Assembly: GCF_900107155.1 (NCBI RefSeq)
Contig: NZ_FNOX01000001.1
Location: 310,001-374,000 of the forward strand
Source: Pseudomonas salomonii
GTDB taxonomy: Bacteria > Pseudomonadota > Gammaproteobacteria > Pseudomonadales > Pseudomonadaceae
DNA: 64,000 bases
Reading direction: 5' to 3'
Shown here: positions 9,910-20,166 of the stretch, piece by piece
Layout of the letters: every line of letters begins with the position of its first letter
How positions within the stretch are numbered: the stretch's first letter is position 1
Notes under the pieces: model-generated
What the model was told of the DNA's origin: nothing
Databases searched by the model: none
What the model saw: the letters and a program-made list of their open reading frames with translations, nothing else
Made by a program: the position numbers and the translations under genes

Positions 9910-11367
9910 ATGAGTGAAGAGATTCTGATCAATATCACGCCGATGGAATCGCGCGTGGCGGTGGTAGAAAACGGTGTTCTGCAAGAAGTGCACGTCGAGC
10001 GCACCCAGAAGCGCGGGATCGTCGGCAATATCTATAAAGGCAAAGTGGTGCGCGTATTGCCGGGCATGCAGGCGGCTTTCGTCGACATCGGCCTGGACCG
10101 TGCTGCGTTTATCCACGCCTCGGAAATCTCCCTGCGTGAAGGCCCAGCAGTGGAAAGCATCAGCGCCCTGGTGCACGAAGGGCAGAGCCTGGTGGTGCAG
10201 GTCACCAAGGACCCCATCGGCTCCAAAGGCGCGCGGCTCACTACGCAACTGTCGATTCCTTCGCGCTATCTGGTGTACATGCCGCGTACCGCGCATGTGG
10301 GTATTTCCCTCAAGATCGAAGACGAAGCCGAGCGTGAGCGCCTGAAAAAGGTGGTCAGCGACTGCGTAGCGGCCGAAGGCATCAAGGAAGCCGGCGGGTT
10401 TATCCTGCGTACCGCCGCTGAAGGCGCCGGCGCCGACGAAATCCTCATGGACATCCGCTACCTGCGCAGGCTGTGGGACCAGATCGGCGCACAGATCAAA
10501 ACCATTGGTGCGCCGAGCGTCATCTATGAAGACCTCGGTCTGGCGTTGCGTACCTTGCGTGATCTGGTCAGCCCCAAGATCGAGAAAATTCGCATCGACT
10601 CGCGGGAAACCTTCCAGCGCACCACGCAATTTGTCGCCGAGCTGATGCCGGAAATTGCCGACCGCCTGGAGCATTACCCTGGCGAGCGACCGATCTTCGA
10701 CCTGTATGGTGTCGAAGATGAAATCCAGAAAGCCCTGGAGCGCAAAGTGCCGCTCAAGTCCGGCGGCTATCTGGTGGTGGACCCGGCGGAGGCCATGACC
10801 ACCATCGACGTCAATACTGGCGCGTTCGTGGGCCATCGCAACCTCGAAGAAACCATCTTCAAGACCAACCTCGAAGCGGCCACTGCGATTGCCCGTCAGC
10901 TGCGCCTGCGCAATCTGGGCGGCATCATCATCATCGACTTCATCGACATGGAAGACGAAGAGCACCAGCGTCAAGTGCTGCGCACCCTGGAGAAGCAACT
11001 GGAGCGCGACCACGCCAAGACCAATATCATCGGCATCACCGAGCTTGGCCTGGTGCAGATGACCCGCAAACGCACTCGCGAAAGCCTTGAACAAGTGCTG
11101 TGCGAGCCGTGCAGCAGTTGCCAGGGACGCGGCAAACTGAAGACCCCGGAAACGGTTTGCTACGAGATTTTCCGCGAAATCTTACGGGAGGCACGTGCCT
11201 ACCAGGCCGAAGGCTATAGAGTGCTTGCCAACCAGAAAGTGGTCGACCGATTGCTGGATGAAGAGTCCGGTAACGTCGCTGAGCTGGAGGGTTTTATCGG
11301 GCGCACCATTCGTTTCCAGGTCGAAACCATGTATTCCCAGGAACAATACGACGTGGTGCTGCTCTGA
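9910..11367 (+). CDS. rng: Ribonuclease G
   Basis: A 485-residue RNase E/G family endoribonuclease. It starts with MSEEILINITPMESRVAV and has an S1 RNA-binding domain at about residues 35-125. The Mg2+-coordinating aspartates are in TIDVNTGAF (Asp about 300) and IIDFIDMEDEE (Asp about 343), and the Zn-link cysteines are in CEPCSSCQGRG. It matures the 5' end of 16S rRNA and decays some mRNAs. There is no long C-terminal degradosome scaffold, which separates it from RNase E. A longer frame runs upstream inside maf, but the ATG at 9910 fits the family start. Confidence 0.95.
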   Translation: MSEEILINITPMESRVAVVENGVLQEVHVERTQKRGIVGNIYKGKVVRVLPGMQAAFVDIGLDRAAFIHASEISLREGPAVESISALVHEGQSLVVQVTKDPIGSKGARLTTQLSIPSRYLVYMPRTAHVGISLKIEDEAERERLKKVVSDCVAAEGIKEAGGFILRTAAEGAGADEILMDIRYLRRLWDQIGAQIKTIGAPSVIYEDLGLALRTLRDLVSPKIEKIRIDSRETFQRTTQFVAELMPEIADRLEHYPGERPIFDLYGVEDEIQKALERKVPLKSGGYLVVDPAEAMTTIDVNTGAFVGHRNLEETIFKTNLEAATAIARQLRLRNLGGIIIIDFIDMEDEEHQRQVLRTLEKQLERDHAKTNIIGITELGLVQMTRKRTRESLEQVLCEPCSSCQGRGKLKTPETVCYEIFREILREARAYQAEGYRVLANQKVVDRLLDEESGNVAELEGFIGRTIRFQVETMYSQEQYDVVLL

Positions 11368-11443
11368 TCCCCAATCGCTTTCTTTATTCGAGACCGGCAG
11401 GCATTGATCTGCCGTCCGCTAACTGCCTTGAGGGTCGCCTGAC

Positions 11444-14400
11444 ATGGAGCGTCTGACACGCTTTTTTGCCGCCTTGACCCGTTGGGGCCTGGGCCTGTGC
11501 GCCTTGCTGCTGGTATTGGCGGCGGTGTACGTGAGCCTGGGTCGTGAGTTGGTCCCACTGGTGGCGGAGTACCGCGCCGAAGTTGAAGCCAAGGCACAGG
11601 CTGCGGTGCAAATGCCCCTGCACATCGGCAGCCTCGAAGGGCGCTGGAGTGGTTTCGCGCCGATATTGATGGCCCACGACGTGATGGTCGGCGAAGGCAA
11701 CAGCGCCTTGCGCCTGGATCAGGTTGAAGTGGTGCCGGATATCTGGGCCAGTCTGATGGCCCGCGAAGTGCGTATCGCCCACCTCGAAGTCAGCGGCCTG
11801 CAGTTGAGTGTCAAGGAAGACCAGGACGGCCACTGGGCGCTGCAAGGTTTGCCGGTACAGGACGACCAGCCGCTGGACCCGCAGCAGTTGCTCACGCGCA
11901 TGCAGATGGTCAAGCGCGTGTCGTTGCTCGACAGCCAGGTGACATTGCAGCCGTTCGACCAGGCGCCATTGACCCTGACCTATGTGGGCCTGAGCCTGCA
12001 TACCGGCAACACCCGCCAACGCCTGGATGCGCGCCTCACCCTGCCGGACGGCCAGCCTCTGGCCCTGAGCCTGCGCAGCCGTATTCGCGCCAGCGCATGG
12101 AAAGAGGGTGAAGTCGAAGCCTACCTGAGCCTGCCCCAAAGTGACTGGGCCAAATGGATTCCCGCCAGGCTGACCCAGCAATGGAAGCTCGCCCAGTTCA
12201 AAGCCGGTGGCGAGTTCTGGCTCAATTGGGCCAAGGGCACCGTGCAAAGTGCCGTGGTGCGCCTCAACTCAGCGCAAGTAAAGGGCAGTTACGCCGACCG
12301 CAAGCCTGTGCATATCGAAAACCTCGCCCTGACCGCCTACCTGCAACGCAGTGACAGTGGCCTAAAGGTGTTGTTCGATTCGCTGGCGATGAACATCGGC
12401 GACACCCGTTGGGAATCACACCTGCAACTGCAACAAAGCGTGGCAACCGACAAAGACCTGGAAACCTGGAAGCTTCAGGCTGATCGTCTTGACCTCACCC
12501 CGATTACCCCGCTGTTGAATGCCCTGGCGCCATTGCCGGAAGGTTTTGCCAAGACCATTGAGCACCTGAAGGCCACGGGCGTGTTGCGCAATGTATTGGT
12601 GGATTTCCGTCCGCAGGACACCACCGATAAAAAAGTCAGCTTCGCCGCCAACCTTGAGCGCATCGGTTTTGACGCGTACTTCGGTGCGCCGGCCGCACGG
12701 AACGTATCCGGGAGCATCAGTGGCGATTTGGGCCAGGGTGAGTTGCGTATGGACAGCAAGGATTTTTCCCTGCACCTGTACCCGATCTTCGCCAAGCCCT
12801 GGCAGTACATTCAGGCCAACGCGCGCCTGACATGGAAGCTGGATAAGGAAGGCTTCACCCTGATAGCCCCGTACATCAAGGTGCTGGGCGAAGAGGGCAA
12901 AGTGGCTGCCGACTTCTTGATTCGCCTGCATTTTGACCATGCCCAGGAAGATTACATGGACCTGCGGGTCGGTATGGTCGATGGCGATGGCCGTTTCACG
13001 CCCAAGTATTTGCCGGCCGTGTTGAGCCCGTCCCTGGATGAATGGCTGCGCACCGCAATTCTCAAAGGTGCGGTGGACCAAGGGTTCTTCCAGTACCAGG
13101 GCTCGCTCAACCATGACGCGCTGCCCGCTGCGCGCAACATCAGCTTGTTCTTCAAGGTGCATGACGCCGAACTGGCCTTCCAGCCGGGTTGGCCGCATGT
13201 GAGCAAGGTCAATGGCGAAGTGTTTGTCGAGGAGAGCGGCGTGCGCATCCTGGCCAGCAAGGGCCAGTTGCTCGACACCAAGGTCAAGGACGTCTACGTC
13301 AATATTCCCCACGCACCGGCCGGTAAAGACAGCCACTTGCTGATCACCGGCGGGTTTTCGGGCGGCCTGGGTGATGGTCTGAAGATCCTGCAGGATGCGC
13401 CGATAGGTACAGGGTCAACCTTTGCCGGCTGGAAGGGCGACGGTGACCTGCAAGGCAACCTGGACCTGGACATTCCGCTGGTCAAAGGCACCGAGCCCAA
13501 GATCGTGGTGGACTTCAAGACCGACAAAGCCCGTTTGCAATTGGCGGAGCCGACCTTGGACCTGACACAGCTCAAGGGCGACTTCCGCTTCGACAGCAGC
13601 AAGGGCTTGAGTGGCCAGAACATCTCGGCCCAGGCATTCGATCGGCCGATCACCGCGCAAATTGCTGCCGATGGCAAGTCGGGCAACATCAGTACCCGCG
13701 TCACCGCCAAAGGCCAGGTCACGGTCAAACGCCTGACCGATTGGTTGAAAATCAGCCAACCGTTGCCGGTGTCCGGTGATATTCCGTACCAGCTGCAGCT
13801 CACACTGGACGGCGCCGACAGCCAACTGATGGTCAGCTCCACCATGAAAGGCGTGGCGGTAGACCTGCCGGCGCCCTTCGGCATGCCCGCCAACCAGGGC
13901 CGTGACAGTGTGTTTCGCATGACCTTGCAGGGTGCCGAGCGGCGTTACTGGTTCGATTATGGCGAGCTGGCGAGCTTCACCTTTGCCTCGCCGCCGGACA
14001 AATTCAATGACGGGCGCGGGGAGTTGTTCCTTGGCGCCGGCAATGCCGTATTGCCCGCAGCCAAAGGTTTGCGTATTCGCGGTGTGCTGTCGGAACTGGA
14101 CATCGACCCGTGGAAACAACTGGCCAACCGTTACGCCGGTAACGACCCGGGCGGCAGCGCCAAGCAATTGCTCAGTGGTGCCGACTTCAAAGTCGGCAAA
14201 CTGACCGGTTTTGGCACCCAGCTGGATCAGGCCAATCTTCAGCTCGACCGCAAGCCCGCCGCCTGGGGCTTGCAGCTCGACAGCCAGCAGGCCAAGGGCA
14301 CGGTCAACCTGCCGGACGCCAAGGGCGCGCCGATTGCGATCAACCTGCAATACGTAAAACTGCCGGCTGTGGACCCGACCGTGCAGGCCGACGAAAACGC

Positions 14401-15259
14401 ACCGGACCCGTTGGCGGATATCGACCCCAAGGACATCCCTGCGCTGGATATCGCGATCAACCAGCTGTTCCAGGGCCCCGATCTGGTGGGCGCCTGGTCG
14501 CTGAAGATCCGCCCGACTGCCAAAGGCCTGGCCTTCAACAACCTCAACCTCGGCCTCAAGGGCATGCAGCTTAACGGTGCCGGCGGTTGGGAAGGCGCGC
14601 CGGGGGCCAGCAGCAGTTGGTACAAGGGCCGCCTGGACGGCAAGAACATTGCCGATGTGCTCAAGGGCTGGGGCTTTGCGCCGACCGTGACCAGCGAAGA
14701 CTTCCACCTGGATGTGGATGGCCGTTGGCCGGGTTCGCCGGCGTGGGTGGGCCCCAAGCGTTTCTCCGGTAGCCTGGATGCGGCATTTCGTAAAGGCCAG
14801 TTTGTCGAAGTTGAAGGTGGCGCCCAGGCCCTGCGTGTGTTTGGTTTGCTCAACTTCAACTCCATCGGTCGCCGGTTGCGCCTGGACTTCTCGGACCTGC
14901 TTGGCAAGGGCTTGAGTTATGACCGGGTCAAAGGCTTGCTGGCCGCCAGTGATGGGGTGTTCGTCACCCGTGAACCCATCACCATGACCGGCCCTTCCAC
15001 CAACCTGGAACTCAATGGCACCCTGGACCTGGTGGCTGACCGTGTCGACGCCAAACTGCTGGTCACGTTGCCGGTGACCAACAACCTGCCGATTGCTGCG
15101 CTGATTGTCGGCGCGCCCGCCATTGGCGGCGCGTTGTTCCTGATCGACAAGCTGATCGGTGACCGTGTTTCGCGCTTCGCCAGCGTGCAATACAAGGTGC
15201 AGGGCCCGTGGAAGGATCCAAAAATCACCTTCGACAAGCCATTTGAAAAGCCAAACTGA
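11444..15259 (+). CDS. yhdP: YhdP family AsmA-like inter-membrane lipid transport protein
   Basis: A 1271-residue protein anchored by one N-terminal helix (LTRWGLGLCALLLVLAAVYVSL), followed by a very long beta-strand-rich periplasmic body and a C-terminal AsmA-like region (LNGTLDLVADRVDAKLLVTLPV). Proteins of this family form hydrophobic grooves bridging inner and outer membranes and carry phospholipids outward in parallel with TamB and YdbH. It is 76 bp after rng; the ATG at 11444 is preceded by GAGGGTC. It lies in the order rng-yhdP-(amidase)-tldD shared with many proteobacteria. Confidence 0.9.
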   Translation: MERLTRFFAALTRWGLGLCALLLVLAAVYVSLGRELVPLVAEYRAEVEAKAQAAVQMPLHIGSLEGRWSGFAPILMAHDVMVGEGNSALRLDQVEVVPDIWASLMAREVRIAHLEVSGLQLSVKEDQDGHWALQGLPVQDDQPLDPQQLLTRMQMVKRVSLLDSQVTLQPFDQAPLTLTYVGLSLHTGNTRQRLDARLTLPDGQPLALSLRSRIRASAWKEGEVEAYLSLPQSDWAKWIPARLTQQWKLAQFKAGGEFWLNWAKGTVQSAVVRLNSAQVKGSYADRKPVHIENLALTAYLQRSDSGLKVLFDSLAMNIGDTRWESHLQLQQSVATDKDLETWKLQADRLDLTPITPLLNALAPLPEGFAKTIEHLKATGVLRNVLVDFRPQDTTDKKVSFAANLERIGFDAYFGAPAARNVSGSISGDLGQGELRMDSKDFSLHLYPIFAKPWQYIQANARLTWKLDKEGFTLIAPYIKVLGEEGKVAADFLIRLHFDHAQEDYMDLRVGMVDGDGRFTPKYLPAVLSPSLDEWLRTAILKGAVDQGFFQYQGSLNHDALPAARNISLFFKVHDAELAFQPGWPHVSKVNGEVFVEESGVRILASKGQLLDTKVKDVYVNIPHAPAGKDSHLLITGGFSGGLGDGLKILQDAPIGTGSTFAGWKGDGDLQGNLDLDIPLVKGTEPKIVVDFKTDKARLQLAEPTLDLTQLKGDFRFDSSKGLSGQNISAQAFDRPITAQIAADGKSGNISTRVTAKGQVTVKRLTDWLKISQPLPVSGDIPYQLQLTLDGADSQLMVSSTMKGVAVDLPAPFGMPANQGRDSVFRMTLQGAERRYWFDYGELASFTFASPPDKFNDGRGELFLGAGNAVLPAAKGLRIRGVLSELDIDPWKQLANRYAGNDPGGSAKQLLSGADFKVGKLTGFGTQLDQANLQLDRKPAAWGLQLDSQQAKGTVNLPDAKGAPIAINLQYVKLPAVDPTVQADENAPDPLADIDPKDIPALDIAINQLFQGPDLVGAWSLKIRPTAKGLAFNNLNLGLKGMQLNGAGGWEGAPGASSSWYKGRLDGKNIADVLKGWGFAPTVTSEDFHLDVDGRWPGSPAWVGPKRFSGSLDAAFRKGQFVEVEGGAQALRVFGLLNFNSIGRRLRLDFSDLLGKGLSYDRVKGLLAASDGVFVTREPITMTGPSTNLELNGTLDLVADRVDAKLLVTLPVTNNLPIAALIVGAPAIGGALFLIDKLIGDRVSRFASVQYKVQGPWKDPKITFDKPFEKPN

Positions 15260-15307
15260 GAGCCTGTGGAGTAGCATGGCCGCATGCCTATTACGGAGTG
15301 TCGGCCC

Positions 15308-16156
15308 ATGTCCTTTGCGGTAATTCAAATGGTCAGCCAGAGCGATGTGCTGGCCAACCTGGCCCAGGCCCGGCACTTGCTGGAGCAAGCGGCAGCGGGC
15401 GGGGCCAAGCTTGCGGTGCTGCCGGAAAACTTCGCCGCCATGGGCCGCCGCGACGTGGCCGATATTGGTCGCGCCGAAGCCTTGGGTGAAGGCCCGATCC
15501 TGCCCTGGTTGAAACAGACCGCCCGCGACCTCACCTTATGGATAGTGGCCGGCACTTTGCCGTTGCCGCCCCAGGACCAACCGCACGCCAAGTCAAACGC
15601 TTGCTCGCTATTGATCGATGATCAGGGCGAAATCGTCGCCCGTTACGACAAATTGCACCTGTTTGATGTCGACGTTGCAGATGCCAGGGGCCGTTATCGT
15701 GAATCCGACGACTATGCTTTCGGCAGCAATGTGGTGGTGGCGGACACGCCGGTGGGGCGTTTGGGCCTGACGGTGTGCTACGACCTGCGGTTCCCCGAGC
15801 TGTACAGCGAACTGCGTGCGGCGGGGGCAGAATTGATTACTGCGCCTTCGGCCTTTACGGCGGTGACCGGCGCTGCGCATTGGGATGTACTGATTCGAGC
15901 ACGGGCCATCGAAACCCAATGCTACTTATTGGCCGCCGCTCAAGGCGGTGTGCACCCGGGGCCACGGGAAACCTTTGGCCACGCAGCCATTGTCGACCCT
16001 TGGGGGCGTGTGCTGGCACAACAGGATCAAGGCGAAGCGGTGTTGTTGGCCGAACGTGATAGCAGCGAACAGGCGTCGATAAGGACGCGCATGCCGGTGG
16101 TCAATCATCGGCGCTTTTTCTCGCAGGGCGCGCAGCGGCCTGCTTCAGAACGATGA
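15308..16156 (+). CDS. Nitrilase-superfamily carbon-nitrogen hydrolase (Nit1/YbeM-like)
   Basis: A 282-residue hydrolase with the catalytic Glu (LPENFAAM), Lys ([11 protein letters not shown]) and Cys ([12 protein letters not shown]) of the nitrilase superfamily. The pattern [24 protein letters not shown] and the RGRYRES segment closely resemble Nit1/YbeM enzymes, which hydrolyse deaminated glutathione; metabolite repair is therefore the likely role, by inference. The ATG at 15308 follows GGAG; an in-frame ATG at 15284 is less likely. It sits 48 bp after yhdP and 16 bp before tldD, probably in the same transcript. Confidence 0.85.
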   Translation: MSFAVIQMVSQSDVLANLAQARHLLEQAAAGGAKLAVLPENFAAMGRRDVADIGRAEALGEGPILPWLKQTARDLTLWIVAGTLPLPPQDQPHAKSNACSLLIDDQGEIVARYDKLHLFDVDVADARGRYRESDDYAFGSNVVVADTPVGRLGLTVCYDLRFPELYSELRAAGAELITAPSAFTAVTGAAHWDVLIRARAIETQCYLLAAAQGGVHPGPRETFGHAAIVDPWGRVLAQQDQGEAVLLAERDSSEQASIRTRMPVVNHRRFFSQGAQRPASER

Positions 16157-16172
16157 ATTTAAGGCCAAACCT

Positions 16173-17615
16173 ATGAGCGAGTTGTTGTCCTCAGTCAGTG
16201 AACACCTCCTGGCACCCGGTGGCGTGACCATCGAAAGTTTGCAAACCGTGCTCGGTGATCTGGCCGGGCCAGGCATCGACGCGGCCGACCTGTATTTCCA
16301 GGGCCAGATTTCCGAGTCGTGGGCCCTTGAAGACGGCATCGTCAAGGAAGGCAGTTTCAATCTTGACCAAGGCGTAGGCGTGCGCGCGCAATCCGGTGAA
16401 AAGACCGGTTTTGCCTACAGCAACGCCATCACCCTTGAAGCCCTGGGCCTGGCGGCGCGTGCGGCGCGCTCGATTTCCCGCGCTGGTCAGAATGGCACCG
16501 TGCAGGCCTTCAGCACTCAGGACGTGGCCCAGTTGTACGCACCGGATAACCCGCTGGAAGTGATCAGCCGCGCGGAAAAGGTTGAATTGCTCAAGCGTAT
16601 CGACGCCGCCACCCGCGCCCTCGACCCACGTATTCAGCAAGTGACCGTGAGCATGGCCGGCGTATGGGAGCGCATTCTGGTGGCGTCCACGGACGGCGGG
16701 CTGGCGGCAGACGTGCGGCCGCTGGTGCGTTTCAACGTGAGTGTCATTGTCGAGCAGAATGGTCGCCGCGAGCGCGGTGGCCATGGCGGTGGCGGGCGTA
16801 CCGACTACCGTTATTTCCTCACTGACGACCGCGCCATGGGGTATGCCCGTGAAGCGCTGCGTCAGGCGCTGGTCAACCTGGAAGCCATTCCGGCGCCGGC
16901 CGGTACTTTGCCGGTGGTGTTGGGCTCGGGCTGGTCCGGCGTGCTGCTGCACGAAGCCGTTGGCCATGGCCTGGAAGGTGACTTCAACCGCAAAGGCAGT
17001 TCGGCCTACAGCGGGCGGATGGGTGAAATGGTTGCGTCCAAGCTCTGCACCATCGTCGATGACGGCACCCTGGCCGGCCGGCGTGGCTCGCTGAGTGTCG
17101 ACGACGAAGGCACGCCGACCGAATGCACCACGCTGATTGAAAACGGCGTGCTCAAGGGCTACATGCAAGACAAGCTCAACGCCCGCCTGATGGGTGTGGC
17201 ACGTACCGGCAACGGCCGTCGCGAGTCGTATGCGCACCTGCCGATGCCGCGCATGACCAACACCTACATGCTCGGTGGCGAAAGCGACCCCGCAGAAATC
17301 ATCGCCTCGGTAAAACGCGGGATCTACTGCGCCAACCTCGGCGGCGGCCAGGTGGATATCACCAGCGGCAAGTTCGTGTTTTCCACCAGCGAAGCGTATC
17401 TGATCGAAGACGGCAAGATTACCGCGCCGGTCAAAGGGGCGACGTTGATTGGCAATGGGCCGGAAGCGATGAGCAAGGTGTCGATGGTCGGTAACGACCT
17501 GTCGCTGGACAGCGGTGTGGGCACGTGCGGTAAGGATGGGCAGTCGGTGCCGGTCGGCGTCGGTCAGCCAACCTTGAAAATCGATGCGATTACCGTGGGT
17601 GGCACGGGGTCGTAA
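16173..17615 (+). CDS. tldD: Metalloprotease TldD
   Basis: A 480-residue catalytic subunit of the TldD/TldE(PmbA) heterodimeric protease. The zinc-binding motif [11 protein letters not shown] lies at about residue 260, and the C-terminal glycine-rich region ([21 protein letters not shown]) is typical. The complex degrades unfolded peptides and trims ribosomally made peptides such as microcin B17. Its partner pmbA lies about 0.7 kb downstream on the same strand with darP inserted between on the other strand, the usual Pseudomonas arrangement. Confidence 0.96.
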   Translation: MSELLSSVSEHLLAPGGVTIESLQTVLGDLAGPGIDAADLYFQGQISESWALEDGIVKEGSFNLDQGVGVRAQSGEKTGFAYSNAITLEALGLAARAARSISRAGQNGTVQAFSTQDVAQLYAPDNPLEVISRAEKVELLKRIDAATRALDPRIQQVTVSMAGVWERILVASTDGGLAADVRPLVRFNVSVIVEQNGRRERGGHGGGGRTDYRYFLTDDRAMGYAREALRQALVNLEAIPAPAGTLPVVLGSGWSGVLLHEAVGHGLEGDFNRKGSSAYSGRMGEMVASKLCTIVDDGTLAGRRGSLSVDDEGTPTECTTLIENGVLKGYMQDKLNARLMGVARTGNGRRESYAHLPMPRMTNTYMLGGESDPAEIIASVKRGIYCANLGGGQVDITSGKFVFSTSEAYLIEDGKITAPVKGATLIGNGPEAMSKVSMVGNDLSLDSGVGTCGKDGQSVPVGVGQPTLKIDAITVGGTGS

Positions 17616-17627
17616 TGGCCCAAGCTT

Positions 17628-17650
17628 CGGGTGGCGAAGAACGCCACCCG
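17628..17650. terminator. Perfect hairpin between convergent tldD and darP
   Basis: A 9-bp perfect stem, CGGGTGGCG / CGCCACCCG, encloses the 5-nt loop AAGAA. It lies 12 bp after the tldD stop and 10 bp before the darP stop. There is no clear T-run on either side, so it may act as an mRNA 3'-end stabiliser or a weak bidirectional terminator. Confidence 0.5.
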
Positions 17651-17660
17651 GGGAAGAGGA

Positions 17661-18182
17661 TCAACGCAGGCCGCGTTGAGTCTCGTCCAGCTCACGGATG
17701 TACTTGAAGATTTTACGGCTGGTGGCCGGCGCCTTGTTATGCGCCTGCTCGTGCTGGGCCTGACGGATCAGGGAGCGCAGTTGCTGGCGGTCCGCGTCCG
17801 GGTAGTCCAGCACGAATTTCTCCAGCACCGCGTCATCGCCCGAAATCAGGCGGTCACGCCAGCGCTCCAGGTTATGGAAGCGTTCGTTGTATTGGCGAGT
17901 GGAGGCATCGGTTTGATCAAGCAACGCCAGAATCGCGTCGGTGTCCTGATCGCGCATCAGCTTGCCGATAAACATGATGTGCCGTTTACGCGCGATATTC
18001 GCGGTGTGCTTGGGAGCATCCGCAAGCGCCCGGCGCATTTCGTCGGTCAATGGCAATTTGGCAATCAAGTCTTTCTTGAGCGTTGTAAGACGCTCGCCGA
18101 GGTCAACCAGCGCATGCAGCTCGCGTTTGACCTGGGTTTTGCTTTTCTCCCCATCGAGGGAGTCGTCGTAAGAATCAACCAT
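17661..18182 (-). CDS. darP: Ribosome-associated protein DarP/YjgA
   Basis: A 173-residue DUF615 protein, highly charged and helical ([20 protein letters not shown] ... [21 protein letters not shown]). The family binds late 50S ribosomal precursors and aids maturation of the subunit. The ATG at 18182 (MVDSYDDS) is preferred over an in-frame ATG at 18197. It stands alone on the minus strand between tldD and pmbA. Confidence 0.9.
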   Translation of the reverse strand: MVDSYDDSLDGEKSKTQVKRELHALVDLGERLTTLKKDLIAKLPLTDEMRRALADAPKHTANIARKRHIMFIGKLMRDQDTDAILALLDQTDASTRQYNERFHNLERWRDRLISGDDAVLEKFVLDYPDADRQQLRSLIRQAQHEQAHNKAPATSRKIFKYIRELDETQRGLR

Positions 18183-18290
18183 GGTGGCAGTCCGCAAAGA
18201 AACGCCGCCATGATAACCAGTCGGGGGCCGCTTGTCCGGCCCGGTCGCTCGATGGCCTTAACCGAAAGCAGAATTTGAGTGGAGAAAACC

Positions 18291-19637
18291 ATGAGTGCAG
18301 CCCAAAGCGTCGGTCCGCAAGCGTTACCGGCACTGCAGGAACAAGTCGAGCAGATCCTTGCCGAGGCCAAGCGCCAGGGGGCCAGTGCCTGTGAAGTAGC
18401 CGTTTCGCTGGAGCAGGGGCTGTCGACGTCGGTGCGCCAGCGTGAAGTGGAAACCGTCGAGTTCAATCGCGACCAGGGTTTTGGTATCACGTTGTATGCC
18501 GGGCAGCGCAAAGGCTCGGCCAGTACCTCCGCCAGTGGGCCGGAAGCGATTCGTGAAACCGTCGCGGCCGCGCTGGCGATTGCCAAGCACACTTCCGAAG
18601 ATGAAAGCTCGGGCCTGGCCGACAAAGCACTGATGGCCAAGGACTTGAAGGACTTTGATCTGTTTCACGCCTGGGACATCACGCCCGAGCAAGCGATCGA
18701 AAAGGCGCTGATCTGCGAAGCCGCCGCGTTTGATGCCGATGCCCGCATCAAGAACGCCGATGGCACCACGTTGAGCACACATCAAGGCTGCCGTGTCTAC
18801 GGTAACAGCCATGGTTTTATCGGCGGTTATGCCTCCACTCGGCATAGCTTGAGCTGCGTGATGATCGCCGAAGCCAATGGCCAGATGCAGCGCGATTACT
18901 GGTACGACGTGAGCCGTCAGGGCGAATTGCTGGCCGATCCGGTCAGCATCGGCCAGCGCGCGGCGCAACGTGCAGCCAGCCGCCTGGGCGCGCGCCCGGT
19001 ACCAACCTGTGAAGTGCCGGTGCTGTTTTCGGCTGAGCTGGCCGGTGGGTTGTTCGGCAGTTTCCTGGGCGCGATTTCCGGCGGCAATCTGTACCGAAAA
19101 TCCTCGTTCCTTGAGGGTGCGATTGGCCAGAAGCTGTTTCCTGAATGGCTGACCCTCGATGAGCGCCCGCATTTGATGCGTGCCATGGGCAGTTCGGCAT
19201 TCGACGGTGATGGCCTGGCCACCTATGCCAAACCGTTCGTCGAGAACGGCGAGTTGGTGTCCTACGTACTGGGCACTTACGCCGGTCGCAAGCTGGGCCT
19301 GCCAAGCACGGCGAATGCCGGTGGCGTGCACAACCTGTTCGTCACCCATGGCGACGAAGACCAGGCAGCGCTGTTGCGTCGTATGGGGCGCGGTCTGCTG
19401 GTCACCGAGCTGATGGGCAGTGGCCTGAACATGGTGACCGGTGATTACTCGCGCGGCGCGGCGGGTTTCTGGGTAGAAAATGGCGAGATTCAGTTCGCTG
19501 TCCAGGAAGTGACGATTGCCGGCAACATGCGCGATATGTTCAAGCAGATCGTCGCAGTGGGGAATGACCTTGAGCTGCGCAGTAACATTCGCACCGGTTC
19601 GGTGCTGATTGAGCGAATGACCGTCGCCGGCAGTTAA
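18291..19637 (+). CDS. pmbA: Metalloprotease accessory subunit PmbA (TldE)
   Basis: A 448-residue TldE/PmbA protein. It has the family fold and the C-terminal pattern (LLVTELMGSGLNMVTGDYSRGAAGFWVENGEI) but no HExxxH zinc motif, as expected for the non-catalytic partner of TldD. The ATG at 18291 is preceded by GGAG; an ATG 12 bp upstream in frame is less likely. A clear intrinsic terminator follows at 19656-19691. Confidence 0.95.
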   Translation: MSAAQSVGPQALPALQEQVEQILAEAKRQGASACEVAVSLEQGLSTSVRQREVETVEFNRDQGFGITLYAGQRKGSASTSASGPEAIRETVAAALAIAKHTSEDESSGLADKALMAKDLKDFDLFHAWDITPEQAIEKALICEAAAFDADARIKNADGTTLSTHQGCRVYGNSHGFIGGYASTRHSLSCVMIAEANGQMQRDYWYDVSRQGELLADPVSIGQRAAQRAASRLGARPVPTCEVPVLFSAELAGGLFGSFLGAISGGNLYRKSSFLEGAIGQKLFPEWLTLDERPHLMRAMGSSAFDGDGLATYAKPFVENGELVSYVLGTYAGRKLGLPSTANAGGVHNLFVTHGDEDQAALLRRMGRGLLVTELMGSGLNMVTGDYSRGAAGFWVENGEIQFAVQEVTIAGNMRDMFKQIVAVGNDLELRSNIRTGSVLIERMTVAGS

Positions 19638-19655
19638 CGGCGCGGCGCTTCATGT

Positions 19656-19691
19656 AAAGGCACACCATCCTCGAGATGGCGTGCCTTTTTT
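19656..19691 (+). terminator. Rho-independent terminator of pmbA
   Basis: The arms AAAGGCACACCATC and GATGGCGTGCCTTT pair around a CTCGA loop with one mismatch, followed by TTTTT. It starts 19 bp after the pmbA stop and isolates the fagA promoter from upstream transcription. Confidence 0.88.
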
Positions 19692-19710
19692 AATGGCCGC
19701 GATTTGCCAT

Positions 19711-19756
19711 GCTTGTTTTGATTCTCAATATCATTTAATAATAAATATCATTACCG
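19711..19756 (+). promoter_or_regulatory. AT-rich Fur-type promoter/operator of the fagA operon
   Basis: The stretch around ATTCTCAATATCATTTAATAATAAATATCATTACC is strikingly AT-rich in a GC-rich genome, with repeated ATATCATT/NATAAT units like Fur hexamers. In P. aeruginosa the orthologous fagA-fumC-orfX-sodA operon is Fur-repressed and induced by iron limitation. The match to the 19-bp Fur consensus is only partial by eye, so the exact box is uncertain. Confidence 0.6.
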
Positions 19757-19770
19757 AATGAGCGTGGATC

Positions 19771-20166
19771 ATGAGTTCTGTCCTGCATGAGGATCCGTAC
19801 CTGGAAAGTTGGCGTTGGATGAGTCGTCAGATTCGCTGCGGTCTCGATCCCAATGAACCGCGCCTGATCGAACATTACCTCAACGAGGGTCGATACCTGG
19901 CGTGCTGCACCGCGACCCATCCGTGGACGATCGCCGAAACGTCATTCCGCCTTTTGATCGACACCGCCGGCGACATCGCCTTGCCCTGGCACTGGCGATC
20001 CATGTGCCTGGACCAGGCCTGGCGCCCGCTGCGCGACCTGGAAAAACTTTCCCACTGTGCCTGCCGCCTCAAGCGCTGGCAGACCTTTGCCTGGCAATTG
20101 GCGACCTGCCAATTGCTGCCGTCTATTTCTCACTCCGACCTGGTGCAAGGATCAAACGATGAGTAA
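19771..20166 (+). CDS. fagA: FagA family protein (Fur-associated, unknown function)
   Basis: A 131-residue soluble protein rich in Trp, Cys and His (LESWRWMSRQIRCGLDPNEPRLIEHYL, ACCTATHPWTIAETSFRLL, SHCACRLKRW). The name means Fur-associated gene A; no biochemical function is established. It is the first gene of the iron-starvation operon, 15 bp beyond the AT-rich operator. Its 3' end overlaps fumC by 8 bp (the ATG of fumC lies inside the last codons), so the two are probably translationally coupled. Five cysteines and several histidines could bind metal; that is speculation. Confidence 0.85.
   Translation: MSSVLHEDPYLESWRWMSRQIRCGLDPNEPRLIEHYLNEGRYLACCTATHPWTIAETSFRLLIDTAGDIALPWHWRSMCLDQAWRPLRDLEKLSHCACRLKRWQTFAWQLATCQLLPSISHSDLVQGSNDE

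Noticed and set aside
13415-15388. 657-codon open frame antisense to yhdP
   Set aside because: It mirrors yhdP codon structure in a GC-rich genome, is Arg/Gly/Gln-rich and resembles no protein; the sense gene is complete.
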